This document shows, piece after piece, positions 33,298-41,904 of a stretch of 64,000 nucleotides of DNA. A program made the translations under genes and the position numbers. This DNA comes from XN24 sp047921455 (GTDB lineage: Bacteria > Pseudomonadota > Gammaproteobacteria > Steroidobacterales > XN24): the NCBI GenBank assembly GCA_047921455.1, contig JBLRWC010000013.1, positions 1 through 64,000 of the forward strand, in the 5' to 3' direction. Every line of letters begins with the position of its first letter. Within the stretch, counting starts at the first letter, position 1. A model generated the notes under the pieces. It was not told where the DNA came from, did not search any database, and saw nothing but the letters and a program-made list of their open reading frames with translations.

Positions 33298-35697
33298 CTA
33301 GATCTCCGTGCCGGCGAACGGCGCCAGCGCGAGGCGCAATTCGTCCATGGAAGGGTACCGCTTGCTCTTGTCCACCGTCATGCAGCGGGCGACCAGGTCG
33401 GACAACGCCTGCGGCACATTAGGGTTCAGATCGCGGGCCCGCTTGGCCTTGCCCTGGACATGCTGGTACATCACCGCCATATGGTCTCCACGCGTGTAGG
33501 GCGCGAACCCCGTCAGCATCTCGTAGAGCATCACGCCCACGCTGTAGACGTCGGCTCGTTCATCCACTTTTTTGCCGAGAATCTGCTCGGGCGCCATATA
33601 TTTCGGCGAGCCTATCACATAGCCGGTGCGAGTGAGCTGGGTATCGCCGCTGGCGCGGGCGGCCGCAACGCCGAAATCCACGATCTTTACGAGGCCCTCG
33701 TCGTTTATGAGCACGTTGGCCGGCTTGAGGTCGCGGTGAATCACGCCCGCCTGGTGAGCTACCTGCATGCCGGTGGCAATGTCCATGCTGTACTGGATGG
33801 CACGCTTGAACGGCAGCGGTTTTTCATCCTTGAGCTCGTCCGATAAGGGGTGGGACGCAAAGTACTCCATCGAGATCGCGTAAAGTCCGCCCAGCGCAAT
33901 GAAGTCATAGATGCGAATGACATTGCGATGGGTGATCTTGCGGGAGTAGCGCAACTCGTGTACGAAACGCTTCATCATTTCCTCGTCGGCCGCCACGCCG
34001 GGGTTGAGGAACTTGAGTACCAGGCGCTCATCGACGACCTGGTCTTCCACCAGCAGTACCGTCCCGAAGGCACCCTTGCCGATCTTGCGGATGTACTTGT
34101 AACGGTCCTCGATCATGTCGCCCGGCTCGAGCGTACTGATATCGAGCGTTTCGGGTTGCTGAGCGGCAGCCTCGAGCAATTCGCGCAACTCCTTGTTGTC
34201 CGCCAGCGAGGCTTCAGCCGCGCTGGTTCCCGCCGTAGCCTCGCCGGCCAGCACCGACTGGGCGGCCAGTTCCCTGCGTTCGCCGAGGCGCTTGACTGCC
34301 GAGACCGCGGCTTCGCTGATCAGCTTGTCGCGTGACGTGCTGTCCTTGGCAATCCGCTGAATGATCGAGTCGGCGGCGGTTGGATTGGCCGTCTCCGCCA
34401 GGGCATGGATGACTTCGACGCGTACCTGCGGGTCCTTGTGCTCGAGCAGCGGCTTGAGATGCGGTATGGCCTCTTCACCCGCCAGCTTCGCGAGCGCGCG
34501 CACCCCGGCCGGCACCGAGCGCGGTTCTCCTGACAACATCTTGATAAGCGCGGGCACGGCGCGCGCATCGCCGATTTCGCCGAGCGCGTCCGCAGACCGG
34601 TCCCTGACCCACCAGTCGGCATCCGTGGTGGCCTGGATGAGGTGCTTGACCGCGCGCTCGTCCTTGGTGGCATTGAGCACCTCTACGGCGCAACGCCGCA
34701 CGGACTCGTCCTTGTCGTTAATCAGCGCGAGCACGGCGTTGATAACGCGCGGGCCGCCGATCCGCGCCAGCGCGTCAGTAGCGCGCACGCGCACCCACCA
34801 GTCGTCGTCGCCGAGCGCGCTGAGCAAGTCCTTGATGGATTGCTGGTCGCCGATTTCGTTCAGCACCTCGACCGCAGCCCGCCGGGCAAAATCCGACTCG
34901 CTCTTGAGCACCTCGACCAGGTGTTTCAGTGTGTCCGGGTGGTTTTGCTTGATCAGGACATCGACGGCGCGGTTCTGGATCGTCATGTCGGGATCCAGCA
35001 GCAGCTTGCAGAACGGGGCGATATCGAGTTCACCGCTCATCTGGGCGAGGGCCTTGAGCGCGGCCTGGCGCACCCGCTTGTTGTCGTCTGACAACTGCGC
35101 ACAGAGCGCCTTGGCGACCTCCGGACGATCGAAACGGGCCAGGATTTCAATGATGTGGACCTTGGCCGAGGTATCGCCGCCCGATAACCGGCCGAGCAAT
35201 TCCGGGAGAATCTCCACGCGTGCCATTTCGCCGACCAGCTTGAACATGGCCGCTTTCTCGGTGCTTTCCACCTGGTAAGCGCGATTCAGCAACGGCCGGA
35301 AAGCGAGCCGCTCTTTCTGGGCCTCGAGGACGTCGAGCAAGGCACCGCGTGGGACGGTGTAATCATCCATGTAATCCAGCAGCTTGTTGGGGTTGTAGTC
35401 TTTGCTGTTGGAGAGCGCCCAGACGAGTCCCTTCACGCCGCGCGGATCGGCTTGCCGAAGCGCGTCCATCGCCTCGGGCAGGGTACGGGTCGAAACGAGT
35501 ATGCCGAGCACCCGCGCCAAGGCCGCCGCACGTTCGTGCCGGGCGGTCTCCAGCTCAGTGGCGATGCGGATCACGGCGGGCCCGCCGATTTTGCGCAGGC
35601 GCGCGACGGCTTTTCGGCCGGGCACGGACTCCAGGTCCTCCGTGCTCTGGATGCTTGCAATGAGTCGATCGGCCACGAATCCGCCGAACAGGCTCAT
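33298..35697 (-). CDS. HEAT-repeat Ser/Thr protein kinase
   Basis: This is a 799-residue fusion. Residues 1 to about 500 are helical HEAT/Armadillo-type repeats (RRAAVEVLNEIGDQQSIKDLLSALGDDDWWVRVRATDALARIGG and similar units). Residues about 530-799 form a eukaryotic-type kinase: glycine loop GKGAFGTV near 539, VLKFL with the ATP lysine, HRDLKPAN near 653, DFG near 673 and the APE-like YMAPEQILG. There is no membrane span, so it is cytoplasmic. It precedes the PilT-like and PilU-like genes in the same direction, in the same frame as PilT and separated from it only by TAG. It likely modulates twitching or retraction, which is inference. GGGAG precedes ATG 35697. Confidence 0.92.
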   Translation of the reverse strand: MSLFGGFVADRLIASIQSTEDLESVPGRKAVARLRKIGGPAVIRIATELETARHERAAALARVLGILVSTRTLPEAMDALRQADPRGVKGLVWALSNSKDYNPNKLLDYMDDYTVPRGALLDVLEAQKERLAFRPLLNRAYQVESTEKAAMFKLVGEMARVEILPELLGRLSGGDTSAKVHIIEILARFDRPEVAKALCAQLSDDNKRVRQAALKALAQMSGELDIAPFCKLLLDPDMTIQNRAVDVLIKQNHPDTLKHLVEVLKSESDFARRAAVEVLNEIGDQQSIKDLLSALGDDDWWVRVRATDALARIGGPRVINAVLALINDKDESVRRCAVEVLNATKDERAVKHLIQATTDADWWVRDRSADALGEIGDARAVPALIKMLSGEPRSVPAGVRALAKLAGEEAIPHLKPLLEHKDPQVRVEVIHALAETANPTAADSIIQRIAKDSTSRDKLISEAAVSAVKRLGERRELAAQSVLAGEATAGTSAAEASLADNKELRELLEAAAQQPETLDISTLEPGDMIEDRYKYIRKIGKGAFGTVLLVEDQVVDERLVLKFLNPGVAADEEMMKRFVHELRYSRKITHRNVIRIYDFIALGGLYAISMEYFASHPLSDELKDEKPLPFKRAIQYSMDIATGMQVAHQAGVIHRDLKPANVLINDEGLVKIVDFGVAAARASGDTQLTRTGYVIGSPKYMAPEQILGKKVDERADVYSVGVMLYEMLTGFAPYTRGDHMAVMYQHVQGKAKRARDLNPNVPQALSDLVARCMTVDKSKRYPSMDELRLALAPFAGTEI

Positions 35698-35841
35698 GGC
35701 TTGGCTCCCAGCCCGCCGGGCAGGGTGACGATCGGGCGACAGGCTTTTCGCATCCCCCTAACTTACACGCACGCGGTTTTCCGTCCAAGCCCAAACCTTG
35801 CAAGGGCGCTCGGCGGCGCTGCCGCCGCGCGCTGCATGGGC

Positions 35842-35847
35842 TACAAT
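35842..35847 (+). promoter_or_regulatory. candidate -10 element for mrp-dcd
   Basis: TACAAT lies 43 bp before the mrp start in the divergent region with the kinase gene. A GGCGGC-GCT-GCCGCC inverted repeat (35812-35826) lies just upstream, where a -35 or a regulator site would fall. No good -35 hexamer is visible. Confidence 0.35.
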
Positions 35848-35890
35848 GCGGCGCTCAAAAAGTGATCTATTCAATCCTCCGGGGAGTGGC

Positions 35891-36985
35891 ATGACCCAGG
35901 CAACTATTGACGGCGCCCGCGCGCTTCTGGCGCAGCGCATCGATCCCATTATCGAACAAGACCTCGTCACGGCCGGCGCGCTGGTCGATATGAGCCTGGC
36001 CGACGGCGTGCTCACGATCGTGCTGCGCTTCGGTTTTCCGGCCGATCGGTACGAGCGCGAATTGCAGGCGGAGTTCGGTACACTGCTCGGCGATTTGCCG
36101 GGTGTCGATGCCGTCAAGGTCGATGTCCAGTGGGATGTCGAGGCACGCACCGTCCAACCGGGGCTGAACCCCCTGGCCGGTATCCGCAATATCATCGCGG
36201 TCGCCTCCGGCAAAGGCGGGGTCGGCAAGTCCACGACGGCGGTGAATCTCGCGCTTGCGCTGGCCGCGGAAGGCGCCAAGGTCGGTATCCTGGACGCCGA
36301 CATTTACGGCCCCAGCCAGCCGCGCATGCTGGGCCTTTCCGGCCGTCGGCCGACCAGCACGGACGGTAAGCGCATCCATCCGCTGGAAGCATTCGGTATT
36401 GCCTGCATGTCGATCGGCTTCCTCATCGACGACGACCAGCCAATGATCTGGCGCGGACCGATGGTTACCCAGGCCCTCCAGCAGCTCCTCGGCGAGACCA
36501 ACTGGGGCGACCTCGATTACCTGATCGTGGACATGCCGCCGGGTACCGGCGACATCCAGCTGACCTTGTCGCAACACGTGCCGGTCAGCGGCGCCGTCAT
36601 CGTGACCACGCCGCAGGATATTGCGTTGCTGGACGCCCGCAAGGGTCTGCGGATGTTCGAGAAAGTCAAGGTGCCGGTGCTGGGTATCGTCGAGAACATG
36701 AGCCTGCATGTCTGTTCGAACTGCGGCCACCAGGAACCCATTTTCGGCGCCGGGGGCGGTGAGCGCATGGCAGAGCAATACGGCGTGCCGCTGCTTGGCA
36801 ACCTGCCGCTCGATATTCACATTCGCGAGGAGGCCGACGCCGGCCAGCCCTCCGTCGTGGCGGACCCGGACGGTCCGGCCGCGCGCGCCTACCTGGACAT
36901 TGCCCGGCGGATGTCGGCCAGGCTCGCGGCTGGCGGCTCCTTGCCCGGCGCAAAATTCCCGACGATCAGCTTCGAGGACGATTGA
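35891..36985 (+). CDS. apbC: Mrp/ApbC-family iron-sulfur cluster carrier ATPase
   Basis: This 364-residue cytoplasmic P-loop ATPase has an N-terminal DUF59-like domain (residues about 1-95), the deviant Walker A GKGGVGKST near residue 107, and the cluster-binding CxxC (CSNCGHQE) near 280. GPMVTQALQQLLGETNWGDLDYLIVDMPPGTGD is the typical switch region. The family binds and transfers [4Fe-4S] clusters. Many Rnf, NadA, Nth and UDG proteins in this window need such clusters. ATG 35891 has GGGGAG upstream. dcd follows without a gap. Confidence 0.94.
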   Translation: MTQATIDGARALLAQRIDPIIEQDLVTAGALVDMSLADGVLTIVLRFGFPADRYERELQAEFGTLLGDLPGVDAVKVDVQWDVEARTVQPGLNPLAGIRNIIAVASGKGGVGKSTTAVNLALALAAEGAKVGILDADIYGPSQPRMLGLSGRRPTSTDGKRIHPLEAFGIACMSIGFLIDDDQPMIWRGPMVTQALQQLLGETNWGDLDYLIVDMPPGTGDIQLTLSQHVPVSGAVIVTTPQDIALLDARKGLRMFEKVKVPVLGIVENMSLHVCSNCGHQEPIFGAGGGERMAEQYGVPLLGNLPLDIHIREEADAGQPSVVADPDGPAARAYLDIARRMSARLAAGGSLPGAKFPTISFEDD

Positions 36986-37552
36986 TTGAGCATCAAGTCG
37001 GATCGCTGGATACGCCGCATGGCGGAATCGCACGGCATGATTGAGCCGTTCGAGCCGGGCCAGGTACGCACCGTGGATGGCCAGAAGGTGGTCAGTTACG
37101 GCACGTCGAGCTACGGCTACGATGTGCGTTGCGCGCCTGATTTCAAGATTTTTACCAACATCAACTCGGCGGTAGTGGACCCGAAAGCCTTCGACAACTC
37201 CAGTTTTGTGGACGTCGCGGGAGCTGTCTGCATCATTCCGCCGAATTCGTTCGCGCTCGCCCGCACGGTCGAGTACTTCCGCATTCCGCGCAAGGTGCTG
37301 ACTATCTGCCTGGGCAAGAGCACCTACGCGCGCTGCGGCATCATCGTGAACGTGACGCCGCTGGAACCCGAGTGGGAAGGGCACGTGACGCTGGAATTTT
37401 CCAACACCACGCCGTTGCCGGCCAAGGTTTACGCCAACGAGGGCGTGGCGCAGATGTTGTTCCTGGAGTCGGACGAAGAGTGCGAAGTGTCGTACGCGGA
37501 CCGGGGCGGCAAGTACCAGGGCCAGCGGGGCGTGACCCTGCCGAAGGCCTAG
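36986..37552 (+). CDS. dcd: dCTP deaminase
   Basis: The 188-residue trimeric enzyme deaminates dCTP to dUTP for thymidylate synthesis. Family motifs are DVRCAPDFKIF, the substrate-binding GKSTYARCGIIVNVTPLEPEWEGHVTLEFSN and the C-terminal KYQGQRGVTLPKA that closes over the nucleotide. The catalytic glutamate is in PEWEGHVTLE. The start is TTG at 36986, immediately after the apbC stop, so translation is probably coupled. The same apbC-dcd order occurs in other gammaproteobacteria. Confidence 0.96.
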   Translation: MSIKSDRWIRRMAESHGMIEPFEPGQVRTVDGQKVVSYGTSSYGYDVRCAPDFKIFTNINSAVVDPKAFDNSSFVDVAGAVCIIPPNSFALARTVEYFRIPRKVLTICLGKSTYARCGIIVNVTPLEPEWEGHVTLEFSNTTPLPAKVYANEGVAQMLFLESDEECEVSYADRGGKYQGQRGVTLPKA

Positions 37553-37570
37553 CCGGTTACCCGCATCCGC

Positions 37571-38215
37571 TCAGACGACGACCGGATCGGCCAGCCGGCG
37601 CCCGTCCAGCCAGGCTTCGCCGTCGCGCCAGGCTAGCCGTCCGGCCGCCACCCATTCCACGACCTGCGGGTAGACTTCGTGTTCGCGGGCCTGCACTCGC
37701 TGCGCCAGCGCCTGTTCGTCGTCGCCGGCCAGGATCGGCACGCGAGCCTGCAGAATCACGGGCCCGCCGTCCAGTTCTTCGGTGACAAAGTGGACACTTG
37801 CGCCATGCGTGCGATCGCCGGCTTCCAGGGCGCGCCGATGGGTGTGCAGGCCGCGGTACAGTGGCAACAGCGATGGATGGATATTCAACATGCGTCCCTG
37901 CCAGGCGTGCACCAGCTCAGCGCCGAGTACCCGCATGAAGCCGGCCAGCACCACGAGTTGCGCGCCGGAACCGCACAAGGCGTCGCTCAGCGCCGCGTTC
38001 CAGGCCGCCCGGTCCGGGTAGTCGTCCGGGGGCAGCGCGGCGGTCGGCAGGCCGGCCCGCCGCGCGCGCTTCAGTCCCGGTGCATCGGGGCGGTCACTCG
38101 CCACCAGCCGGAACTCCGCGTGCAACCGTCCGTCGGTGGTTGCATCCATCAAGGCCTGCAAGTTACTGCCGAAGCCCGACACGAGCACTGCGACGGGCAA
38201 CGGCGACGGCTTCAT
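37571..38215 (-). CDS. purN: phosphoribosylglycinamide formyltransferase
   Basis: PurN transfers a formyl group from 10-formyl-tetrahydrofolate to GAR in purine synthesis. It has 214 residues. The phosphate-binding VLVSGFGSNLQALMDA is near the N-terminus. The active-site NIHPSLLP with catalytic asparagine and histidine is near 110, and HGASVHFVTEELDGGPVI contains the catalytic aspartate. The start overlaps the stop of purM (ATGA). It converges on dcd with only 18 bp between. Confidence 0.96.
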   Translation of the reverse strand: MKPSPLPVAVLVSGFGSNLQALMDATTDGRLHAEFRLVASDRPDAPGLKRARRAGLPTAALPPDDYPDRAAWNAALSDALCGSGAQLVVLAGFMRVLGAELVHAWQGRMLNIHPSLLPLYRGLHTHRRALEAGDRTHGASVHFVTEELDGGPVILQARVPILAGDDEQALAQRVQAREHEVYPQVVEWVAAGRLAWRDGEAWLDGRRLADPVVV

Positions 38216-39243
38216 CCGGCCAGCACCACCCGGCGCTCGCCGGTCTCGACGCGGCCCGCTATCCAGGCTGTTTCGCCTTGCGCGGCCAGCAATGCCACGG
38301 CCCGCTCGGCGTCAGCGTGCGGCAGTACGACCGCCATGCCGAGCCCGCAGTTGAAGGTGCGGTAAAGCTCAGCGTCCGCGAGGCCGCCTTCGGCCTGCAG
38401 CCAGTCGAAGATCGCCGGGCGCCGCCAGCTGCCCAGCTCGATCGTCGCCATGTGGCCTTCGGGGAGGGACCGCGGCAGGTTTTCGGGCAGCCCGCCGCCG
38501 GTGATGTGCGCCAGGGCATGGACTTCAACCTCGGCGAGCAGCGCCAGCAACGGCTTCACGTAGATGCGTGTCGGCGCCATCAGCCGATCGATCAGCGGCG
38601 CGCCGTCCAGCGGCATGTCGTGGTCAGCCTGGCTGCGCGCCAGGATCTTGCGGGCCAGCGAATAACCGTTCGAGTGCAGGCCCGATGAAGCAATGCCGAC
38701 GATGGCATCGCCGGGCGCGACCCGGCTGCCGTCGATGATGCGATCGTATTCGACGACGCCTACGCAGAAACCCGCCAGGTCATAGTCGCCGCCCGTGTAA
38801 AAGCCCGGCAGCTCCGCGGTCTCCCCGCCGAGCAGGGCCGCCCCGGCCTGGCGGCAGCCGGCTGCAATGCTCTCGATGACGGCCGCCGCGCTCTCTACGT
38901 CGAGTCGCCCGGTGGCGTAGTAATCCAGGAAAAACAGGGGCTCGGCCCCTTGCACGATGACGTCGTTGGCGCACATGGCGACCAGGTCGATGCCGACCCC
39001 GCCGTGGCGGCCCGTCTCGATGGCCAGCTTGAGCTTGGTGCCGACGCCGTCGGTGCCGGCCACCAGCACGGGCCGCTTGAAGCCGCTCGGCATTTCGAAC
39101 AGGCCGCCGAAACCGCCGATGCCGGCCAGCACGCCGGGCCGGCGGGTGGCCGCCACGAACGGCTTGATCCGGTCGACCAGCGCGTTGCCTGCGTCGATAT
39201 CTACGCCGGCGTCCTTGTACGTCAGCGATGAGGTGTCTTTCAT
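38212..39243 (-). CDS. purM: phosphoribosylformylglycinamidine cyclo-ligase
   Basis: AIR synthetase closes the imidazole ring in purine synthesis using ATP. This 343-residue protein begins MKDTSSLTYKDAGVDIDAGN, aligning with the Escherichia coli N-terminus, so ATG 39243 was preferred to ATG 39258. The motif VLVAGTDGVGTKLKLAIETG and the glycine-rich AALLGGETAELPGFY are diagnostic. purM and purN act at separated steps of the same pathway and form a two-gene operon. A TAAAAT hexamer on the minus strand at 39287-39292 may be its -10. Confidence 0.96.
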   Translation of the reverse strand: MKDTSSLTYKDAGVDIDAGNALVDRIKPFVAATRRPGVLAGIGGFGGLFEMPSGFKRPVLVAGTDGVGTKLKLAIETGRHGGVGIDLVAMCANDVIVQGAEPLFFLDYYATGRLDVESAAAVIESIAAGCRQAGAALLGGETAELPGFYTGGDYDLAGFCVGVVEYDRIIDGSRVAPGDAIVGIASSGLHSNGYSLARKILARSQADHDMPLDGAPLIDRLMAPTRIYVKPLLALLAEVEVHALAHITGGGLPENLPRSLPEGHMATIELGSWRRPAIFDWLQAEGGLADAELYRTFNCGLGMAVVLPHADAERAVALLAAQGETAWIAGRVETGERRVVLAG

Positions 39244-39337
39244 CAGGAATGCATCCAATTAGCGGTCCAGGGGGCGGTAGCGTGGTATTTTATCCGATGG
39301 ATTGAGTGGCGGCAGGATAACCCGGAAAGTGGCCAAT

Positions 39338-40345
39338 GTGATTCGATTGGAATTTTGGCTGGCGCTGGTGGCCGGAATAGCGCTTTGCATGGCGGTATCC
39401 GCCGCGCAGGCAGCCCGCGTGACCGACCTTTACGAGGCAGAAGTTGTTTACCAGGGTGCGCGCGAAGATGGCTTCCGCGTGGCGCTTGGCGAGGTGCTGG
39501 TACGCATGACCGGCCGGCGTGACGCGGCCGATCGGCCGGCTGTGGCGCCGTTGCTGGACGATGCCGGCGCCTACATGCAACAGTTTCGCCAGCTCGCACC
39601 GGGTCGCCTGTGGGTGGCTTTCGACGGCAGGGCGCTGGAGCGCGCCCTGGAGCAATTGCAACAACCCTTGTGGGGCACGGAACGTCCCAGCACGCTGCTC
39701 TGGGTCGCAGTGGACGCGGGCGGCGGCAAGCGTTTTGTCGTCGGGTCCACGGCGGAGTTTGAGGAAGAGGCTGACATTCACGCGGCTATTGTCGAGGTGG
39801 CCAATCGGCGTGGGCTGCCGATGGTGTTTCCGCTGATGGATGCGGAGGACCGGGAGCGCGCTTCCTTTGCCGAGGTCTGGGGCGGCTTCGAGGATTCGAT
39901 TCGTGCCGCGTCAGAACGCTACGGCGTTGACGCCGTCCTGGTGGGCCGACTGGCGGCTGACGACATGGGCCACGGGCGCTGGACGCTTTACAGCTTTGAC
40001 GGGGAAGAACGTTGGAGCGGTGGGGTGGCCGACAGTATCGAGCGCCTGGCGGATCGCTTCGCAGCCCGCTACGCAGTGGTGTCGTCAGGCGAAACGCGGA
40101 CCGTCCAGCTGGCGGTTTCGGGTCTCACATCGATCGAGGATTACGGCCGCGTCAGTCGTTTCTTGAGCAGCTTGACGGCAGTGCAGACACTGGCCGTGGA
40201 AGCGGTTGAACGGGACCAGGTGCTGTTCCGGGTGGCCCTGCGCGGCGAACCCGCGACCCTCGACGAGGCGGTGCGCCTCGGGGGCGTATTGCAGGCCGCT
40301 GGTCAGCCCGGCAGGCTCCCACTCGAATATCGTGTCGCCAAGTGA
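39338..40345 (+). CDS. DUF2066 family secreted protein
   Basis: The 335-residue protein has a signal peptide (LALVAGIALCMAVSAAQAARV) and the opening DLYEAEVVYQGAREDGFRVALGEVLVRMTGRRD characteristic of DUF2066, with a closing region of a possible ferredoxin-like fold (VSGLTSIEDYGRVSRFLSSLTAVQTLAVEAVERDQVLFRVALRG). The domain is widespread in gammaproteobacteria next to purM and hda, with no known function. The start is uncertain: GTG 39338 is given because GGAAAG is eight bases upstream; GTG 39329 and TTG 39302 are also in frame. The downstream phosphatidyltransferase start overlaps its stop. Confidence 0.85.
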   Translation: MIRLEFWLALVAGIALCMAVSAAQAARVTDLYEAEVVYQGAREDGFRVALGEVLVRMTGRRDAADRPAVAPLLDDAGAYMQQFRQLAPGRLWVAFDGRALERALEQLQQPLWGTERPSTLLWVAVDAGGGKRFVVGSTAEFEEEADIHAAIVEVANRRGLPMVFPLMDAEDRERASFAEVWGGFEDSIRAASERYGVDAVLVGRLAADDMGHGRWTLYSFDGEERWSGGVADSIERLADRFAARYAVVSSGETRTVQLAVSGLTSIEDYGRVSRFLSSLTAVQTLAVEAVERDQVLFRVALRGEPATLDEAVRLGGVLQAAGQPGRLPLEYRVAK

Positions 40346-40890
40346 GAGCCCGGGATATCCCCAACCTGTTGTGCGTGTTGCGGATCGTGCTGACCGTGCC
40401 GATTGCCTGGGCGATTATCGACGGCCGTTATCCGCTGGCCCTGGTGCTGTTTTTTGTTGCCGGTGTGACCGATGGTCTCGATGGTTTCCTCGCCAAGCGG
40501 TTTTCCTGGCAAAGCCGACTCGGTGGTCTGCTCGACCCGGCGGCCGACAAGCTGTTGCTGGTAACCGCGTTCGTGACCTTGTGGTGGGCCGGCTACGTGC
40601 CCAGCTGGCTGCTGGCGGCGGTCGTCGCGCGTGATTTGCTTATCGTCACCGGCGCCGGACTATACCTGCGGCGCGTGGGTTCGTTCGAGGCCGAGCCGTC
40701 CATCATCAGCAAGGTAAATTCGTTCCTGCAGCTGCTTTACGTGCTGTTCATACTGTCCTGGCTGGTGTTCGGTGTTCCGTCGCTCGACATTGTCGCGGTG
40801 ATGGGCTGGATGGTGCTGATGACCACCGTCGGCAGCGGGTTTGATTACTGGCGTAACTGGAACGGGCGCGTGCGCGGCGCGCGGGCGTGA
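40342..40890 (+). CDS. CDP-alcohol phosphatidyltransferase family protein, PgsA-like
   Basis: This 182-residue membrane enzyme has the CDP-alcohol phosphotransferase motif DGLDGFLAKRFSWQSRLGG...DPAAD (pattern D-G-x2-D-G-x2-A-x-R/K-x8-G-x3-D-x3-D) near residue 44-68, and about five to six spans. The family makes phospholipids by displacing CMP. The opening NLLCVLRIVLTVP is similar to PgsA, so phosphatidylglycerolphosphate synthase is the best guess, but a second pgsA elsewhere is common in this group. GTG 40342 overlaps the DUF2066 stop and the 3' end overlaps hda. The three-gene run is conserved in gammaproteobacteria. Confidence 0.88.
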   Translation: MRARDIPNLLCVLRIVLTVPIAWAIIDGRYPLALVLFFVAGVTDGLDGFLAKRFSWQSRLGGLLDPAADKLLLVTAFVTLWWAGYVPSWLLAAVVARDLLIVTGAGLYLRRVGSFEAEPSIISKVNSFLQLLYVLFILSWLVFGVPSLDIVAVMGWMVLMTTVGSGFDYWRNWNGRVRGARA

Positions 40891-41579
40891 TGCGCCAGTT
40901 GCCGCTTCCCGTGCGACTGCGCGACGCCGCAGTCTTCGATACTTTCGAGCCGGGTCCGAACGGTGCGGTCGTGGCCATGCTCGCCGACTTGGCGGCCGCT
41001 GGCCCCGCGTTGTGGCTGTGGGGCCCGCCCGGCAGCGGCAAGAGCCACTTGCTGCAAGCTGCCTGTGCGGGGCATGCCGCCGCCGCCTACCTGCCGCTCG
41101 GTGCCTTGCTGGAGACGGGGCCGGGCGTGCTGGAAGGTTGGGAGACACAGGCGCTCGTTTGTATCGATGACGTGGATCGACTGGCCGGGCGGCGCGAGTG
41201 GGAGTTGGCTGCGTTTGCGCTTTTCAATCGGCTCTGGGAGCGTGGCGGTCGGCTCGTGGTCAGCGCCAGCAGCGGTCCGGCGATGACCCGGTTCGTGTTG
41301 CCTGACCTGCAGTCGCGGCTGGCATGGGGCGGTGTATTTCGGCTCGAACCGCTGCGTGACCAGGACCGGGTGGCGGCACTGCGGCGGCGTGCTGCGCATC
41401 GTGGACTCGAGCTGTCTCCCGAGGCCGCCGGGTACCTGTTGCGCCGGCTGCCACGCGACATGCGGGCGCTGTGTGCCTGGTTGGACAAGCTCGATGTAGC
41501 CTCACTGGCCGCCGGCAAGCGCTTGACCCTGCCGTTTGTGAAAGAGGTCATGGAAGCGGCGGCTGAGCGCCCCGCTTGA
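40890..41579 (+). CDS. hda: DnaA inactivator Hda-like protein
   Basis: The 229-residue AAA+ protein is a short DnaA homologue that promotes ATP hydrolysis by DnaA after replication starts. It begins with MRQLPLPVRLRDAAVFDTF, near the clamp-binding N-terminal motif of Hda (Q-L-x-L-P). Walker A is GPPGSGKSH, Walker B is VCIDDVDRLAG, and sensor regions follow (SARLA-like LQSRLAWG, RLPRDMRAL). There is no DNA-binding domain IV. ATG 40890 was chosen over GTG 40887; both overlap the stop of the upstream gene. Its 3' end overlaps the convergent DUF2069 gene by 32 bp. Confidence 0.92.
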   Translation: MRQLPLPVRLRDAAVFDTFEPGPNGAVVAMLADLAAAGPALWLWGPPGSGKSHLLQAACAGHAAAAYLPLGALLETGPGVLEGWETQALVCIDDVDRLAGRREWELAAFALFNRLWERGGRLVVSASSGPAMTRFVLPDLQSRLAWGGVFRLEPLRDQDRVAALRRRAAHRGLELSPEAAGYLLRRLPRDMRALCAWLDKLDVASLAAGKRLTLPFVKEVMEAAAERPA

Positions 41580-41904
41580 CCCAGCTGAGCAGCGCTGCGA
41601 ATGCCAGTGCAAGGGCAAAGGCCCCGGCAGTCACCCAGCCGCGCGCCGCCGGGTTACCTACGGCTGCGACCAGCAGGCCCGCGCCGTAAAAGGGCAAGGC
41701 GAGACTCAGCCAGCGGGCAGTGTGCACCCTGGCCCGCAGCAAGCCGCTGATGCCGAGAGCCAGCGGCGCCAGCAGGATGGCCAGGCCGATCAGCGCCGGC
41801 GGGCCGTGCGCGGTGGCGGCCGGCCCCAACCAGCCCAGCAGTACCATCACGGCCGCAGCCAGGCCGGCGATGGCCGTGCGCCGCGGTAAATCGACCGATC
41901 TCAA
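41548..41904 (-). CDS. DUF2069 family membrane protein
   Basis: The 118-residue protein has four hydrophobic segments (AIAGLAAAVMVLLGWL, ALIGLAILLAPLALG, WLSLALPFYGAGLLVAAVG, GAFALALAFAALLSWV), matching the small membrane proteins of DUF2069 that lie downstream of wrbA in gammaproteobacteria. The function is unknown. Its start overlaps the wrbA stop (ATGA). The 3' end is antisense to the end of hda. Confidence 0.85.
   Translation of the reverse strand: MRSVDLPRRTAIAGLAAAVMVLLGWLGPAATAHGPPALIGLAILLAPLALGISGLLRARVHTARWLSLALPFYGAGLLVAAVGNPAARGWVTAGAFALALAFAALLSWVKRGAQPPLP

Noticed and set aside
32347..33846. Plus-strand 499-codon frame over the PilT-like and kinase genes
   Set aside because: Antisense to conserved Walker and kinase motifs.
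35867..37384. Minus-strand open frame of 505 codons across mrp-dcd
   Set aside because: It is antisense to the unmistakable Mrp ATPase and dCTP deaminase. Composition (His/Arg/Gly rich) is typical of shadow frames.
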